From the NCBI GenBank assembly GCA_003162215.1, contig PMMO01000073.1, positions 16,268 to 58,053 on the forward strand: a stretch of 41,786 nt of DNA, read 5' to 3'. Below are positions 16,733 to 25,079 of the stretch, in pieces. How positions within the stretch are numbered: the first letter of the stretch is position 1; each line of letters starts with the position of its first letter. The notes below the pieces were generated by a model. That model worked only from the letters and a program-made list of their open reading frames with translations, was not told the origin of the DNA and searched no databases. This stretch comes from Ignavibacteriota bacterium. GTDB lineage: Bacteria > Bacteroidota > Ignavibacteria > UBA10030 > UBA6906. The translations under genes and the position numbers were made by a program.

Positions 16733-17496
16733 ACCACCTGATTTCTATCGCCGCGTTGCTGGCATGCATTGGGACAACGGCGATTGGTCAGGGTTCCGCC
16801 GGAACTGATGGGAAGCTGGAGCCGAGGTTCCTTGTCGACATGCCGACTGCAGGGATGCAGGACAAAGGGGCCATGGTCCTCGATGTCGACTTCTACAAGG
16901 AAGGTGGCGTCCTGTTCGGCATCAGTGCGGGCATCCTCGACCGGTTCAGTTTTGGGATCTCTTATGGTGGATCGCGCATCATTGGTTCCGGATCGCCGGT
17001 GATGAATCCCATCCCCGGTGTGAACCTCCGCCTCCGCATTCTTGAAGAAGGAATGTTGCTGCCGGCACTCGTCCTCGGATTCGACTCACAAGGAAAAGAC
17101 GGCTATTTGAAGGATCTCGATCGCTATCAGATCAAATCGCCCGGCCTCTTCGTAGCGGCAAGCAAGAACTATGCGTTCCTGGGGTATTTAAGCATTCATG
17201 GCGGTGTCAACTACAGCCTTGAACGCGCGGACGGAGACAGGGATCTGAATGTCTATACGGGGGTCGAGAAAACCATCGGCCCGGTGCTCTCAGCTATCCT
17301 CGAATACAATTTTGCGACAAACGACAACAGCGCTCAAGCGGTGGGGAAGGGCTGGGGCTATATCAATGCGGCAATCAGACTGATGTTGGGTAACGGATTG
17401 ACTATCAGTCTCAACCTCAAGGATCTGGTCAAGAATGGTCCTAACATCACCGTTGCCAACCGCACTGTTTGTCTTGAGTATTCCCGGGCCTTTTAG
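16705..17496 (+). CDS. Predicted outer-membrane beta-barrel protein
   Basis: A 263-residue protein starting at a GTG inside the end of cysS. A signal peptide is plausible (hydrophobic about residues 11-28, cleavage near AIGQG). The remainder is alternating beta strands with many Gly and aromatic residues, and the last residue is Phe (SRAF), as expected for proteins inserted by the BAM machinery. I recognise no specific family; the extended first part (FLVDMPTAG) is seen in Bacteroidota YjbH-like/uncharacterised barrels. Because the start overlaps cysS, an alternative start further in remains possible, but the signal peptide would then be shortened. Confidence 0.65.
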   Translation: MEARVCRSVNHLISIAALLACIGTTAIGQGSAGTDGKLEPRFLVDMPTAGMQDKGAMVLDVDFYKEGGVLFGISAGILDRFSFGISYGGSRIIGSGSPVMNPIPGVNLRLRILEEGMLLPALVLGFDSQGKDGYLKDLDRYQIKSPGLFVAASKNYAFLGYLSIHGGVNYSLERADGDRDLNVYTGVEKTIGPVLSAILEYNFATNDNSAQAVGKGWGYINAAIRLMLGNGLTISLNLKDLVKNGPNITVANRTVCLEYSRAF

Positions 17497-17526
17497 ACCC
17501 TACTGTCGCTTTTCGTGGACTGGTTG

Positions 17527-17560
17527 AGGCAAGGTGTCCATAAATGGATACACGAAGCCT
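17527..17560 (+). other. Imperfect hairpin in the 153-nt gap after the outer-membrane protein
   Basis: AGGC...GCCT flank an inner stem GTGTCCAT/ATGGA(T)ACAC with one bulge, giving a 34-nt hairpin. There is no T-run afterwards on the + strand, so intrinsic termination is doubtful. The rest of the gap (17561-17649) holds a weak TGATATTG element and the GAGGAGG ribosome-binding site of the next gene. Confidence 0.4.
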
Positions 17561-17649
17561 GCCAAAACGGCTAAAAAATCGATGTTCCGAGGGTGACCGG
17601 AGTGGCACTGATATTGTAAGTTGGAGACATAGATGAGGAGGAATGGATC

Positions 17650-18552
17650 ATGAAACCACGGTACATGTGCTGGATGCTTGTCTGTACAGCCGGACTCATA
17701 GCCTTCCTGTCGAGTGGATGCTATACCCAATTCGGGTCAACGCGGGATGAGGGTGTCGTCCGCTACGAAGGTGGGCAAGATGAGTACGCAAATGACGACT
17801 CGGCTGCTACGCCACAGGAATATGACAATGCCCGGGAGCGCTTCTACGATGACTTCTACTATCCCGGCTATGGATTCGGTGTGGGGTTCTACGACCAATG
17901 GGCCTGGCACTATCCCGGATACGGCTATGGCTCCGGCTGGTATGATCCCTACTGGGGGTGGTGCGGCACTTCGTATCCTTACTACTCAGGATGGTGGTCA
18001 AGCCCCATATTTGGATATCGCTCATCCTTGTACTACGGGCCGGGACACCGGGGAGGAAGCGGGTATATGACCAACTCTGGTAGTGCCTATGGTTCATCAC
18101 GTGCATTTGGTTCGACCAGGTCATCGGGTGGGGTTCGCGGAGGGAGCGGCTACACTCCAAGAGGCACCAGTAGTGGCGGCTATGGAACTGCGCCTTCGGC
18201 CGGCACATACAAGACGATGCCTCGTTCCTCGGCCAGTTCTGTCACGAAGGGAACTACCCGTCCCACTCGTGTTGCCTCTCCCAGTGGTTTGCGCGGGAGT
18301 TCACGAGTATACGCGCCGAGGTCGTACCCTCGTTCAAGCAACGGTGGGCGTGACGTACGTGCATCTTCCCCGCCCCGTTCGTCATCGGGCAACAGTGGCG
18401 GGAGTTCGAGCGGGCGTGACAGTAATCGTGGAGAGCGATCGGGCGGCACATACACCCCTGCGCCTTCGTCGCCACACCCGTCATCGGCACCGTCGAGTGG
18501 CGGGAGCAATGCTCCAGCGAATACTGGTTCACGGGGCGGAAACAGGCGTTGA
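17650..18552 (+). CDS. Tyr/Gly/Trp-rich lipoprotein of low complexity
   Basis: A 300-residue lipoprotein: a hydrophobic leader ends in SSGC with Cys24 as the lipidation site. Residues about 70-140 are dominated by Tyr, Trp, Gly, Pro and Asp (repeats of the type YPGYGYG and YDPYWGW). From about 145 the protein is Ser/Gly/Arg/Thr-rich and probably disordered. Such proteins are common in Bacteroidota and related phyla and are thought to lie on the cell envelope; no function is known to me. TGAGGAGGAATGGATC precedes the ATG. It is 18 nt from the FadL/PorV-type barrel and likely shares its transcript. Confidence 0.75.
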   Translation: MKPRYMCWMLVCTAGLIAFLSSGCYTQFGSTRDEGVVRYEGGQDEYANDDSAATPQEYDNARERFYDDFYYPGYGFGVGFYDQWAWHYPGYGYGSGWYDPYWGWCGTSYPYYSGWWSSPIFGYRSSLYYGPGHRGGSGYMTNSGSAYGSSRAFGSTRSSGGVRGGSGYTPRGTSSGGYGTAPSAGTYKTMPRSSASSVTKGTTRPTRVASPSGLRGSSRVYAPRSYPRSSNGGRDVRASSPPRSSSGNSGGSSSGRDSNRGERSGGTYTPAPSSPHPSSAPSSGGSNAPANTGSRGGNRR

Positions 18553-18570
18553 TTTTGAACAGAGGACACC

Positions 18571-20010
18571 ATGAAACCCAAAATTAGCAGTGTCATCGCT
18601 TGCGCCGCGGCTCTTGCGCTGACTTCAATCCAAGCACTTGGACAATACCCTGAGGATGCGTTACGGCTTGGCCTCTCCGGAACCGGAGTAGGAAGCCGGT
18701 CACTCGGCATGGGTAACGCGTACACCGGCGTAGCCAACGACTTCAGTGCGATCTACTGGAACCCGGCCGGACTTGCCCAGCTACAGTCCAGTGAATTTTC
18801 ATTCGGGCTCACATATCACAACAACAACGACAACAGCACGTTTTTCAACACTCAGGAGGTGTACACCGCCAGTTCCACAAACCTGAACTCGTTGGGGTTA
18901 GTTTACAAAATTCCGACGCAGCAGGGAAGCATGGTTCTGGCGTTTGGTTTTGATCGCCCAAACAACTTTGTCAGCGGCATGTCGTTCACCGGGTTCAATC
19001 CGGGCAGCAGTATAATTCAGTCCTATGCGCGCAATGGTGCGTTCTATCCTTCGGATCTCTCAAACAATCTGGCGTATCAGTTATACCTGGCAGATATTGA
19101 CACGCTGACCGGGCGTTTTATAAGCCCGATCACCGGGAAGGTAACGCAGATCGCCAAAGTGGTGGAGGGCGGCGGATTGAACAACTGGTCGGTAGCCGGT
19201 GCCGTTGACGTTGCAAAGGATTTCAGTCTGGGTGTCACGCTCACATATCTCTCCGGCACATACCGTTATGACCGCAACTACACGGAAGACGATCGTGGCC
19301 ACAACTGGGATACGTATCCCTATGACTTCAGTCGCTTGACCGTGGATGAGTTCATTGAGGGCGACATCACCGGCGGCAATGCGAAGTTCGGGTTGCTCTA
19401 CCGGATACCGGACCGGTTCAGGCTCGGTATCGGGATCAAAACCCCAACGTCGTTCACTGTAAAAGAGACTTTCGGGACCACCGCACGTGCCACGTTTGAC
19501 AACGGCGACATGTACCCGACCGACAAACCCTTTGAGAACACAGGAAGCGGCCAATATGACGTGGTCACGCCCTGGGAATTCAGTGCCGGCTTCTCGGTGA
19601 TGTTTCTGAACTTGATGCTGTCTGCAGATATTGACTACACCGATTGGACCCAACTGAAGTTCGAGAACGCCAACGCAGATGTGATTGCGCAGAACAAAGA
19701 TATGAAGACGATATTCCGCGGGACCTCGAATTACCGGGCTGGATTCGAATATGACATCACAGGAATCGGTGTCCGTTTGCGCGGCGGCTTCATGTACTTC
19801 ACCTCGCCATATGCGAATGACCCATCCTCATTTGCTCAGAAGTATATTACCGGCGGGCTCGGGTTCCGGCTCGGTCCGTCAACGATGTTCGACGTGTCGT
19901 ATGCTCGCGGGTGGTGGAACACTTTCAGAACAAACTACGACAGCAGTTCCCAAACAGACGAGAAGATCACCTCCAATACCGTCATGGCAACGTTGTCCTT
20001 CCGCTTCTAG
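18571..20010 (+). CDS. FadL/OmpP1- or PorV-type outer-membrane beta barrel
   Basis: 479 residues with a Sec signal peptide (about 1-24, cleaved near ALGQ). The hallmark N-terminal region has SRSLGMGNAYTGVANDFSAI followed by YWNPAGLAQL; this plug-type NPAGLA motif is shared by FadL hydrophobe transporters and the PorV/UPF0164 family of FCB bacteria. The rest is beta barrel, ending in the aromatic residue of TLSFRF. FadL members move fatty acids or other hydrophobic compounds across the outer membrane; PorV members serve type IX secretion. No T9SS genes are nearby, so I cannot choose between them. GAGGACACC precedes the ATG. Confidence 0.8.
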   Translation: MKPKISSVIACAAALALTSIQALGQYPEDALRLGLSGTGVGSRSLGMGNAYTGVANDFSAIYWNPAGLAQLQSSEFSFGLTYHNNNDNSTFFNTQEVYTASSTNLNSLGLVYKIPTQQGSMVLAFGFDRPNNFVSGMSFTGFNPGSSIIQSYARNGAFYPSDLSNNLAYQLYLADIDTLTGRFISPITGKVTQIAKVVEGGGLNNWSVAGAVDVAKDFSLGVTLTYLSGTYRYDRNYTEDDRGHNWDTYPYDFSRLTVDEFIEGDITGGNAKFGLLYRIPDRFRLGIGIKTPTSFTVKETFGTTARATFDNGDMYPTDKPFENTGSGQYDVVTPWEFSAGFSVMFLNLMLSADIDYTDWTQLKFENANADVIAQNKDMKTIFRGTSNYRAGFEYDITGIGVRLRGGFMYFTSPYANDPSSFAQKYITGGLGFRLGPSTMFDVSYARGWWNTFRTNYDSSSQTDEKITSNTVMATLSFRF

Positions 20011-20023
20011 CCGCGTCTGTTGG

Positions 20024-20053
20024 TTGCAACAGTAAACGCGATTCTCTATATTG
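20024..20053 (+). promoter_or_regulatory. -33/-7 promoter of the penicillin acylase-sirtuin-pyk operon
   Basis: TTGCAA at 20024 and TATATTG at 20047-20053 start 23 nt apart. A perfect inverted repeat begins at the very next base (20054), so any protein bound there would overlap the predicted transcription start. Confidence 0.6.
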
Positions 20054-20083
20054 AAGTCCGCCACGCCGGAAGGTGGCGGACTT
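20054..20083. repeat. Perfect 11-bp inverted repeat at the acylase transcription start
   Basis: AAGTCCGCCAC (20054-20064) and GTGGCGGACTT (20073-20083) are exact reverse complements separated by 8 nt. It lacks a T-tail, so it is a poor terminator for the upstream barrel gene. It may be an operator or a remnant terminator. It also covers a GTG (20073) that could otherwise be taken as the start of the acylase gene. Confidence 0.7.
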
Positions 20084-20111
20084 CGAGTCTATTCCCACCC
20101 TGGAGCCCCAT

Positions 20112-22529
20112 GTGAGCAGGCGGCTGAAACTCATTCTCGGCGTCAGCGGCGTCATGCTTGTTGCCGCTATCGCGCTCTTCTTCTTTGTACGCTACCAGCT
20201 CACAAAGTCCTTTCCCAAAACGACCGGCTCGATTGTTGTTCAGTCTCTACAGGATCCAACGGATATCTTCCGGGATGAATATGGCGTTCCGCGCATATCC
20301 GCGCGGACTGAACATGACGCCCTCTTTGCGATGGGATTTGTCCACGCACAGGATCGGCTCTGGCAAATGGACCTCCAGCGACGGGCAGGATCCGGCCGTC
20401 TCTCAGAGATCTTCGGGAAAACCACTCTCCCGTTTGACCGGATGTTCCGCATTGTGGGATTGCGCCGTATCGCCGTTGAGATCGAACGCCATCTTCCCGG
20501 GCAGACACGGAACGACTTGCAGGCATACTGCGAAGGCGTGAATGCCTGGCGTGCAATGACGATCGGGAAACTCCCGATCGAGTTTGACCTCCTGCGGTAC
20601 GATCCGGAACTCTGGACGCCTGTCGATTGCATCGTGGTAGCCCGCCTGCTTGCATGGGAGTTGAACCTGTCGTGGTGGACTGACATCACCTACGGCGCGT
20701 TAGTCGCGCGTTTGGGCCAGGATACCGTGGCGCAAATACTCCCGTCGTATCCCCAGTCGGTTCCGCCGCAGGTTCCTACCGAAGAATGGCGCCACTACGC
20801 GGGCTCCCTGCAGGGTTACCTTACCACCTCTCAAGAGTACCTCGCGTACTTCGGACGCTCTCTTCCCACAGGGGGAAGCAACGCATGGGCCATCGGACCA
20901 CGACGATCGGAAACCGGCGCTGTGATTCTTGCGAATGATACACACCTGCATCTTTCGCAGCCTCCACAGTGGTACGAGGTGGGTGTCATCGCGCCCGGCT
21001 TCACGGTACATGGCATGTCCGTACCCGGAGTTCCCGGGATCGTCGCCGGAAGAAACGATTCGATCGCCTGGGGAGTGACAAACCTCATGGCCGATGATGC
21101 GGACTTCTTTTTCGAACGCATCAATGACGCAGGCGATGCCTACTGGTATGATGACGCGTGGCATCCGCTCACGATACGTGAAGAGGAAATTCCGGTGCGC
21201 GGAGATACGGCGGTCGTGCTGCGCATTCGTGCAACCGGCAACGGCCCCATCGTAACGGATATTCGCACTCCGTTGAATCGGCTGATCCCCCCGTTTGTTG
21301 CCAGCATGCGATGGGTCGGCGCAGAAGTCGATGACCAGGTGGGTGCATTTCTCCGCATCGACCGTGCGCGCAACTGGACTGAATTTGTCGAAGGATTGAG
21401 GTCGTTTGCTCTCCCCGGCCAGAACTTCGTCTACGGCGATGCGCGCGGGAATATCGGCTACTACTGTGCGGCCCGCCTCCCGATCCGCAGAGTGGGACGC
21501 GGCCTCCTCCCGGTACCGGGATGGGAGCGCAACGCCCTCTGGACAGGCTACGTGCCATTCGACCAGTTGCCGCATATGTTCAACCCGCCGGCCGGCTACG
21601 TCGCCAGCGCCAATAACAAGACCGTCGATGACACATATCCGTACCATATCGGCGACCTCTGGGAGCCACCGTCACGCATCCAGCGTCTCCGCGCGGCGTT
21701 CGACACTCCTGCCGGCAAGATCTCCGTACAAGATTGCCGCCTGCTACAGAATGACACCTATTCGCCACTGGCCCGCGATCTGGCTCCTTTTCTTCTGGCT
21801 GCCGCCGCCGACAGCGTGATCGGCAACAAGCTGGGAGGATTGGTACGGGAATACCTGACAAACTGGGACTTCAGATTCAATGCAAATGACATCGCCACAT
21901 CGATCTATCAGGAATTCCTCCTCCATGTGATCAGGAATATCTTCATTGATGAGATGGGCGAAGATCTCTTCCATGACTTCACGATGCTGGTGAACGTCCC
22001 CCTCCGGGTTACAACACGATTGATAAAGGAAGGGACATCCGTCTGGTTTGACGATGTGCGGACACCCGGCATTGAAACACGCGATGATATTCTCCGGCGA
22101 AGCGCCCGGGAAGCCATTCAGGATCTTATCACTCGCGCAGGAGAAGACCCCCGATTGTGGCGCTGGGGGACTTTACACACTGTCACCCTGCAACATCCAT
22201 TCGGTTTGCAGCCGCCGCTGGACAGGATCTTCAGCATCGGACCGTACCCTTATCCGGGTGCCTCAACCGCGTTGATGAGTGGGGAATACAGCATCACTGC
22301 GCCATTTGCGGTGACCGTCGGCGCATCATACCGCCAAATCTTCTCCTTCGCAGAGGAGGAGACACATCTGGCCGTTCTTCCCTCGGGGGAATCCGGCCAG
22401 GTATACAATGTGCATTACGACGATCAAACACCGCTCTGGTTGCACGGGGCCTACCGCAACGTTCTCCGTTCGCCGGGACGGCAAGCGTGGGACCACCTGC
22501 GTCTCCTGCCGATCGGAACAGCGCAATGA
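20112..22529 (+). CDS. Penicillin acylase family amidohydrolase (Ntn hydrolase)
   Basis: 805 residues. An N-terminal signal anchor (RRLKL then a hydrophobic stretch, about 5-27) directs it to the periplasm. The alpha-chain segment carries DEYGVPRISA and the FVHAQDRLWQMDLQR signature. Autocatalytic cleavage before Ser256 in GGSNAWAIGP would expose the nucleophile of the beta chain; ANDTHLHL follows as in the family. The length matches typical members. Substrates in this family range from beta-lactam side chains to acyl-homoserine lactones, so the natural substrate cannot be named. GTG at 20112 is chosen over GTG at 20073 because CTGGAG lies at good spacing and the earlier codon is inside an inverted repeat. 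The stop overlaps the sirtuin start by 4 nt. Confidence 0.88.
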   Translation: MSRRLKLILGVSGVMLVAAIALFFFVRYQLTKSFPKTTGSIVVQSLQDPTDIFRDEYGVPRISARTEHDALFAMGFVHAQDRLWQMDLQRRAGSGRLSEIFGKTTLPFDRMFRIVGLRRIAVEIERHLPGQTRNDLQAYCEGVNAWRAMTIGKLPIEFDLLRYDPELWTPVDCIVVARLLAWELNLSWWTDITYGALVARLGQDTVAQILPSYPQSVPPQVPTEEWRHYAGSLQGYLTTSQEYLAYFGRSLPTGGSNAWAIGPRRSETGAVILANDTHLHLSQPPQWYEVGVIAPGFTVHGMSVPGVPGIVAGRNDSIAWGVTNLMADDADFFFERINDAGDAYWYDDAWHPLTIREEEIPVRGDTAVVLRIRATGNGPIVTDIRTPLNRLIPPFVASMRWVGAEVDDQVGAFLRIDRARNWTEFVEGLRSFALPGQNFVYGDARGNIGYYCAARLPIRRVGRGLLPVPGWERNALWTGYVPFDQLPHMFNPPAGYVASANNKTVDDTYPYHIGDLWEPPSRIQRLRAAFDTPAGKISVQDCRLLQNDTYSPLARDLAPFLLAAAADSVIGNKLGGLVREYLTNWDFRFNANDIATSIYQEFLLHVIRNIFIDEMGEDLFHDFTMLVNVPLRVTTRLIKEGTSVWFDDVRTPGIETRDDILRRSAREAIQDLITRAGEDPRLWRWGTLHTVTLQHPFGLQPPLDRIFSIGPYPYPGASTALMSGEYSITAPFAVTVGASYRQIFSFAEEETHLAVLPSGESGQVYNVHYDDQTPLWLHGAYRNVLRSPGRQAWDHLRLLPIGTAQ

Positions 22530-23278
22530 TCATTTCCGAACGCCTTAAAACCTGTCTTGCGACGGCAACCCACATGGTGGCGTTCACAGGAGCCGGCATA
22601 TCCGCGGAAAGCGGCGTGCCAACATTCCGGGGTGCAGATGGCATCTGGAACAAAATGCGTCCCGAAGAACTTGCAAGTATGGATGGTTTCCTGCGCAATC
22701 CGGATCTTGTGTGGGAGTGGTATGCACACAGGAAGCGTATCATCGCAGAAGTGCAGCCCAACGCGGGGCATGTTGCACTGGCCCGCATGGAACGATGTGT
22801 GCCGGACTTCATCGTGATCACGCAGAACATCGATAATCTCCACCGGCGTGCGGGAAGTACAAAAGTCCACGAACTGCACGGGAATATCGAGCGGAACTAT
22901 TGCATCGCGTGCGGGCGTCGGTATTCCAATGAAGAGGTGCTGAAGGCTGTGGGGGTTCCGCGTTGTGCTGCATGCAATGGCAAGATACGTCCCGATGTTG
23001 TGTGGTTTGGCGAAATGCTCCCTGAAGACGAATGGGAAGCCTCCGTGCGTGCAACGGAATCAGCATCGTTGTTCTTCTCCATTGGAACGTCTGCAGTTGT
23101 CTATCCGGCGGCTTCACTTCCTGTGACTGCGAAGGCACGCGGAGCATATCTGGTGGAGATCAACCCGGAGCCGACGCCGCTGACTGAACGCGCTGACGAA
23201 TTTCTTCAGGGGTCGGCCGGCACAATCCTGCCGCTGCTTTACGATATCCTTCACGATGCACGAAAGGTATCAGCATGA
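22526..23278 (+). CDS. cobB: NAD-dependent protein deacylase, sirtuin (CobB-like)
   Basis: 250 residues. The NAD-binding motif is GAGISAESGVPTFRG (about 23-37), followed by TQNIDNLHRRAG and the catalytic-base motif HELHGN. Four zinc Cys occur as CIAC and CAAC, and the WFGE motif is present. Tyr66 and Arg69 (YAHR) match the acyl-binding Tyr-x-x-Arg of class III sirtuins such as SIRT5 and CobB, so desuccinylase as well as deacetylase activity is likely. The ATG overlaps the acylase stop, and its own stop overlaps the pyk start, making translation coupled. Post-translational control of central metabolism is an inference from this coupling. Confidence 0.92.
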   Translation: MIISERLKTCLATATHMVAFTGAGISAESGVPTFRGADGIWNKMRPEELASMDGFLRNPDLVWEWYAHRKRIIAEVQPNAGHVALARMERCVPDFIVITQNIDNLHRRAGSTKVHELHGNIERNYCIACGRRYSNEEVLKAVGVPRCAACNGKIRPDVVWFGEMLPEDEWEASVRATESASLFFSIGTSAVVYPAASLPVTAKARGAYLVEINPEPTPLTERADEFLQGSAGTILPLLYDILHDARKVSA

Positions 23279-24714
23279 GAGTTCTCCCCGGCAAAGCACG
23301 TATCGTGTGCACACTTGGTCCCGCCTCCCATGATCCCGCGGTGTTGGGCAAGATGCTGGAGGTCGGCATGGATGTCGCTCGGTTGAACTTCTCCCATGGT
23401 TCCTACGATGGCCATGCCCGCCTGATTGCCAATGTACGGAAGGCGGCACAACAAGCCGGTGTGCCGTTGTGCATCCTGCAGGACCTTCAGGGTCCGAAAA
23501 TCCGGGTAGGAGATCTGGCTGGCGGTTCCGTGGAACTCGTTGCAGGCAGCACCGTCATCATGACCACGGATCCCAATTCAGGAAGCCCCGGCAGCATCCC
23601 CATCTCGTATCTCAATCTCCCGCGCGATGTGCATGCAGGCGATACCATCCTTCTCGATGACGGGAAGCTGCGTCTGAATGTCCTGAGCACGTCAGAGAGA
23701 GAGGTGACATGTGAAGTGGCTGTCGGAGGGACGCTCGGCTCGCGCAAGGGGATCAATCTTCCCGGCATTCCTCTCAGCATCCCTTCATTCACCACAAAAG
23801 ATCTGGAAGATCTTGCCTTTGGCATCAGGAATGATGTGGACTATACAGCCCTTTCGTTTGTGCGCTCGGCCGACGATGTGCGCGCCCTGCGTGACGCCAT
23901 CGTGCGCACAGCGGGGCCGGCGGCGTACCATCCAATTGTGGCGAAGATCGAAAAACCCCAGGCGCTGCGGAACATCGATGCCATTATTGCGGAGGCGGAT
24001 GGTATCATGGTTGCCCGCGGCGATCTCGGCGTGGAGGTGCCACCCGAAGAGGTGCCGTTGCACCAGAAAAGCATCATTGCCAAGTGCAATCGCGCCGGCA
24101 AGCCGGTGATCGTTGCCACGCAGATGCTTGAATCGATGATCACCAATCCCATACCGACGCGTGCAGAGGCCAGTGATGTTGCCAACGCTGTGCTCGATGG
24201 CGCGGATGCGGTGATGCTCAGCGGCGAGACATCGATCGGCGCATACCCGGTCGAAGCGGTGGCCATGATGACGCGCATCATCAACAACGTCGAAATGCAT
24301 GCAGGCCGGACATGGCAGGCAGAACGCCATGCAGCAGATGGGGAGCGGGATTTTCACGAGGCGCTTGGAAGGGCGGCCTGCGTGCTGGCGGAGCAGATAC
24401 GTGCTGCGGCGATTGTGACCGTGACCCAGAGCGGAATGACGACGCGCATTGTTGCCCATCACCGTCCGCGGACCCCTATTGTGGCGGTGACAACTTCTGC
24501 GTCGACGCTACGCCGGCTCAATCTTGTGTGGGGAGTGCAAAGTCTTCTTGTGGATCAGGTGTTTCCCGATTCAGACAGTACGCTGCGTGCCGTGGAAGAT
24601 CGTCTGGTGGCGGAAGGAGTGCTGAAAAGCGGGGATCTGTATGTGTTGATAGCCGGTCAGCCGCTTTTTTCCGGCGGCGGTACGAATTTCATCAAAGTTG
24701 AACGCCGGGGATAG
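23275..24714 (+). CDS. pyk: Pyruvate kinase
   Basis: 479 residues with the complete architecture: the barrel A domain starts with RIVCTLGPAS, contains MDVARLNFSHG, KIEKP (substrate Lys) and the MVARGDLGVEVP and ATQMLESM motifs; the B domain is inserted at about 75-165; the C-terminal allosteric domain runs from about 345. It makes pyruvate and ATP from phosphoenolpyruvate and ADP. It lacks the extra C-terminal PEP-utiliser domain of some Firmicutes. Last gene of the operon; it meets the STAS gene tail to tail with a 3-nt gap and no terminator in between. Confidence 0.96.
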   Translation: MRVLPGKARIVCTLGPASHDPAVLGKMLEVGMDVARLNFSHGSYDGHARLIANVRKAAQQAGVPLCILQDLQGPKIRVGDLAGGSVELVAGSTVIMTTDPNSGSPGSIPISYLNLPRDVHAGDTILLDDGKLRLNVLSTSEREVTCEVAVGGTLGSRKGINLPGIPLSIPSFTTKDLEDLAFGIRNDVDYTALSFVRSADDVRALRDAIVRTAGPAAYHPIVAKIEKPQALRNIDAIIAEADGIMVARGDLGVEVPPEEVPLHQKSIIAKCNRAGKPVIVATQMLESMITNPIPTRAEASDVANAVLDGADAVMLSGETSIGAYPVEAVAMMTRIINNVEMHAGRTWQAERHAADGERDFHEALGRAACVLAEQIRAAAIVTVTQSGMTTRIVAHHRPRTPIVAVTTSASTLRRLNLVWGVQSLLVDQVFPDSDSTLRAVEDRLVAEGVLKSGDLYVLIAGQPLFSGGGTNFIKVERRG

Positions 24715-24717
24715 CCG

Positions 24718-25056
24718 TCATCGCGCACTGCGTGGTTTCTTGTGCGGCGTGTTCTCGATCTCGAAGACGCGATCGAGCATTGAGATTTTCAGCAGACTCA
24801 AGACCTTCTTTTGAACATTGAGCAGGCGGACCTTCCCGCCGTGCTCCTTCATTTTGCGGTCGGCGATCAGCAGCGCACTGAGTCCGCTGCTGTCACAGAA
24901 CTCCACTTCCCCCAAGTCCACCGTCAACGTTTTCACCTTGGGTGTACAGAGAATCAGGAACTCTCCTTTGAGCTCTGCTGCAACGGCAGAGTCCAGTTTC
25001 TTCTCTTTGACGGTGAGCGTTATCGCTGTTCCGTTGCCCTGCACATCGAACTTCAT
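24718..25056 (-). CDS. STAS-domain protein (anti-sigma factor antagonist-like)
   Basis: 112 residues consisting of one STAS domain. The characteristic loop CDSSGLSALL (about residues 56-65) contains the Ser that is phosphorylated by an HPK-type kinase in SpoIIAA-like partner-switching proteins. A basic 14-residue tail (HKKPRSAR) follows. The start at 25056 is chosen because GGAAAGGGA precedes it; an upstream in-frame start overlaps the neighbouring gene. It is the last gene of a - strand operon. Whether it controls a sigma factor, a transporter or an enzyme is unknown; no anti-sigma kinase gene is seen here. Confidence 0.85.
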   Translation of the reverse strand: MKFDVQGNGTAITLTVKEKKLDSAVAAELKGEFLILCTPKVKTLTVDLGEVEFCDSSGLSALLIADRKMKEHGGKVRLLNVQKKVLSLLKISMLDRVFEIENTPHKKPRSAR

Positions 25057-25079
25057 CTGAGTCCCTTTCCAAAACAGCC

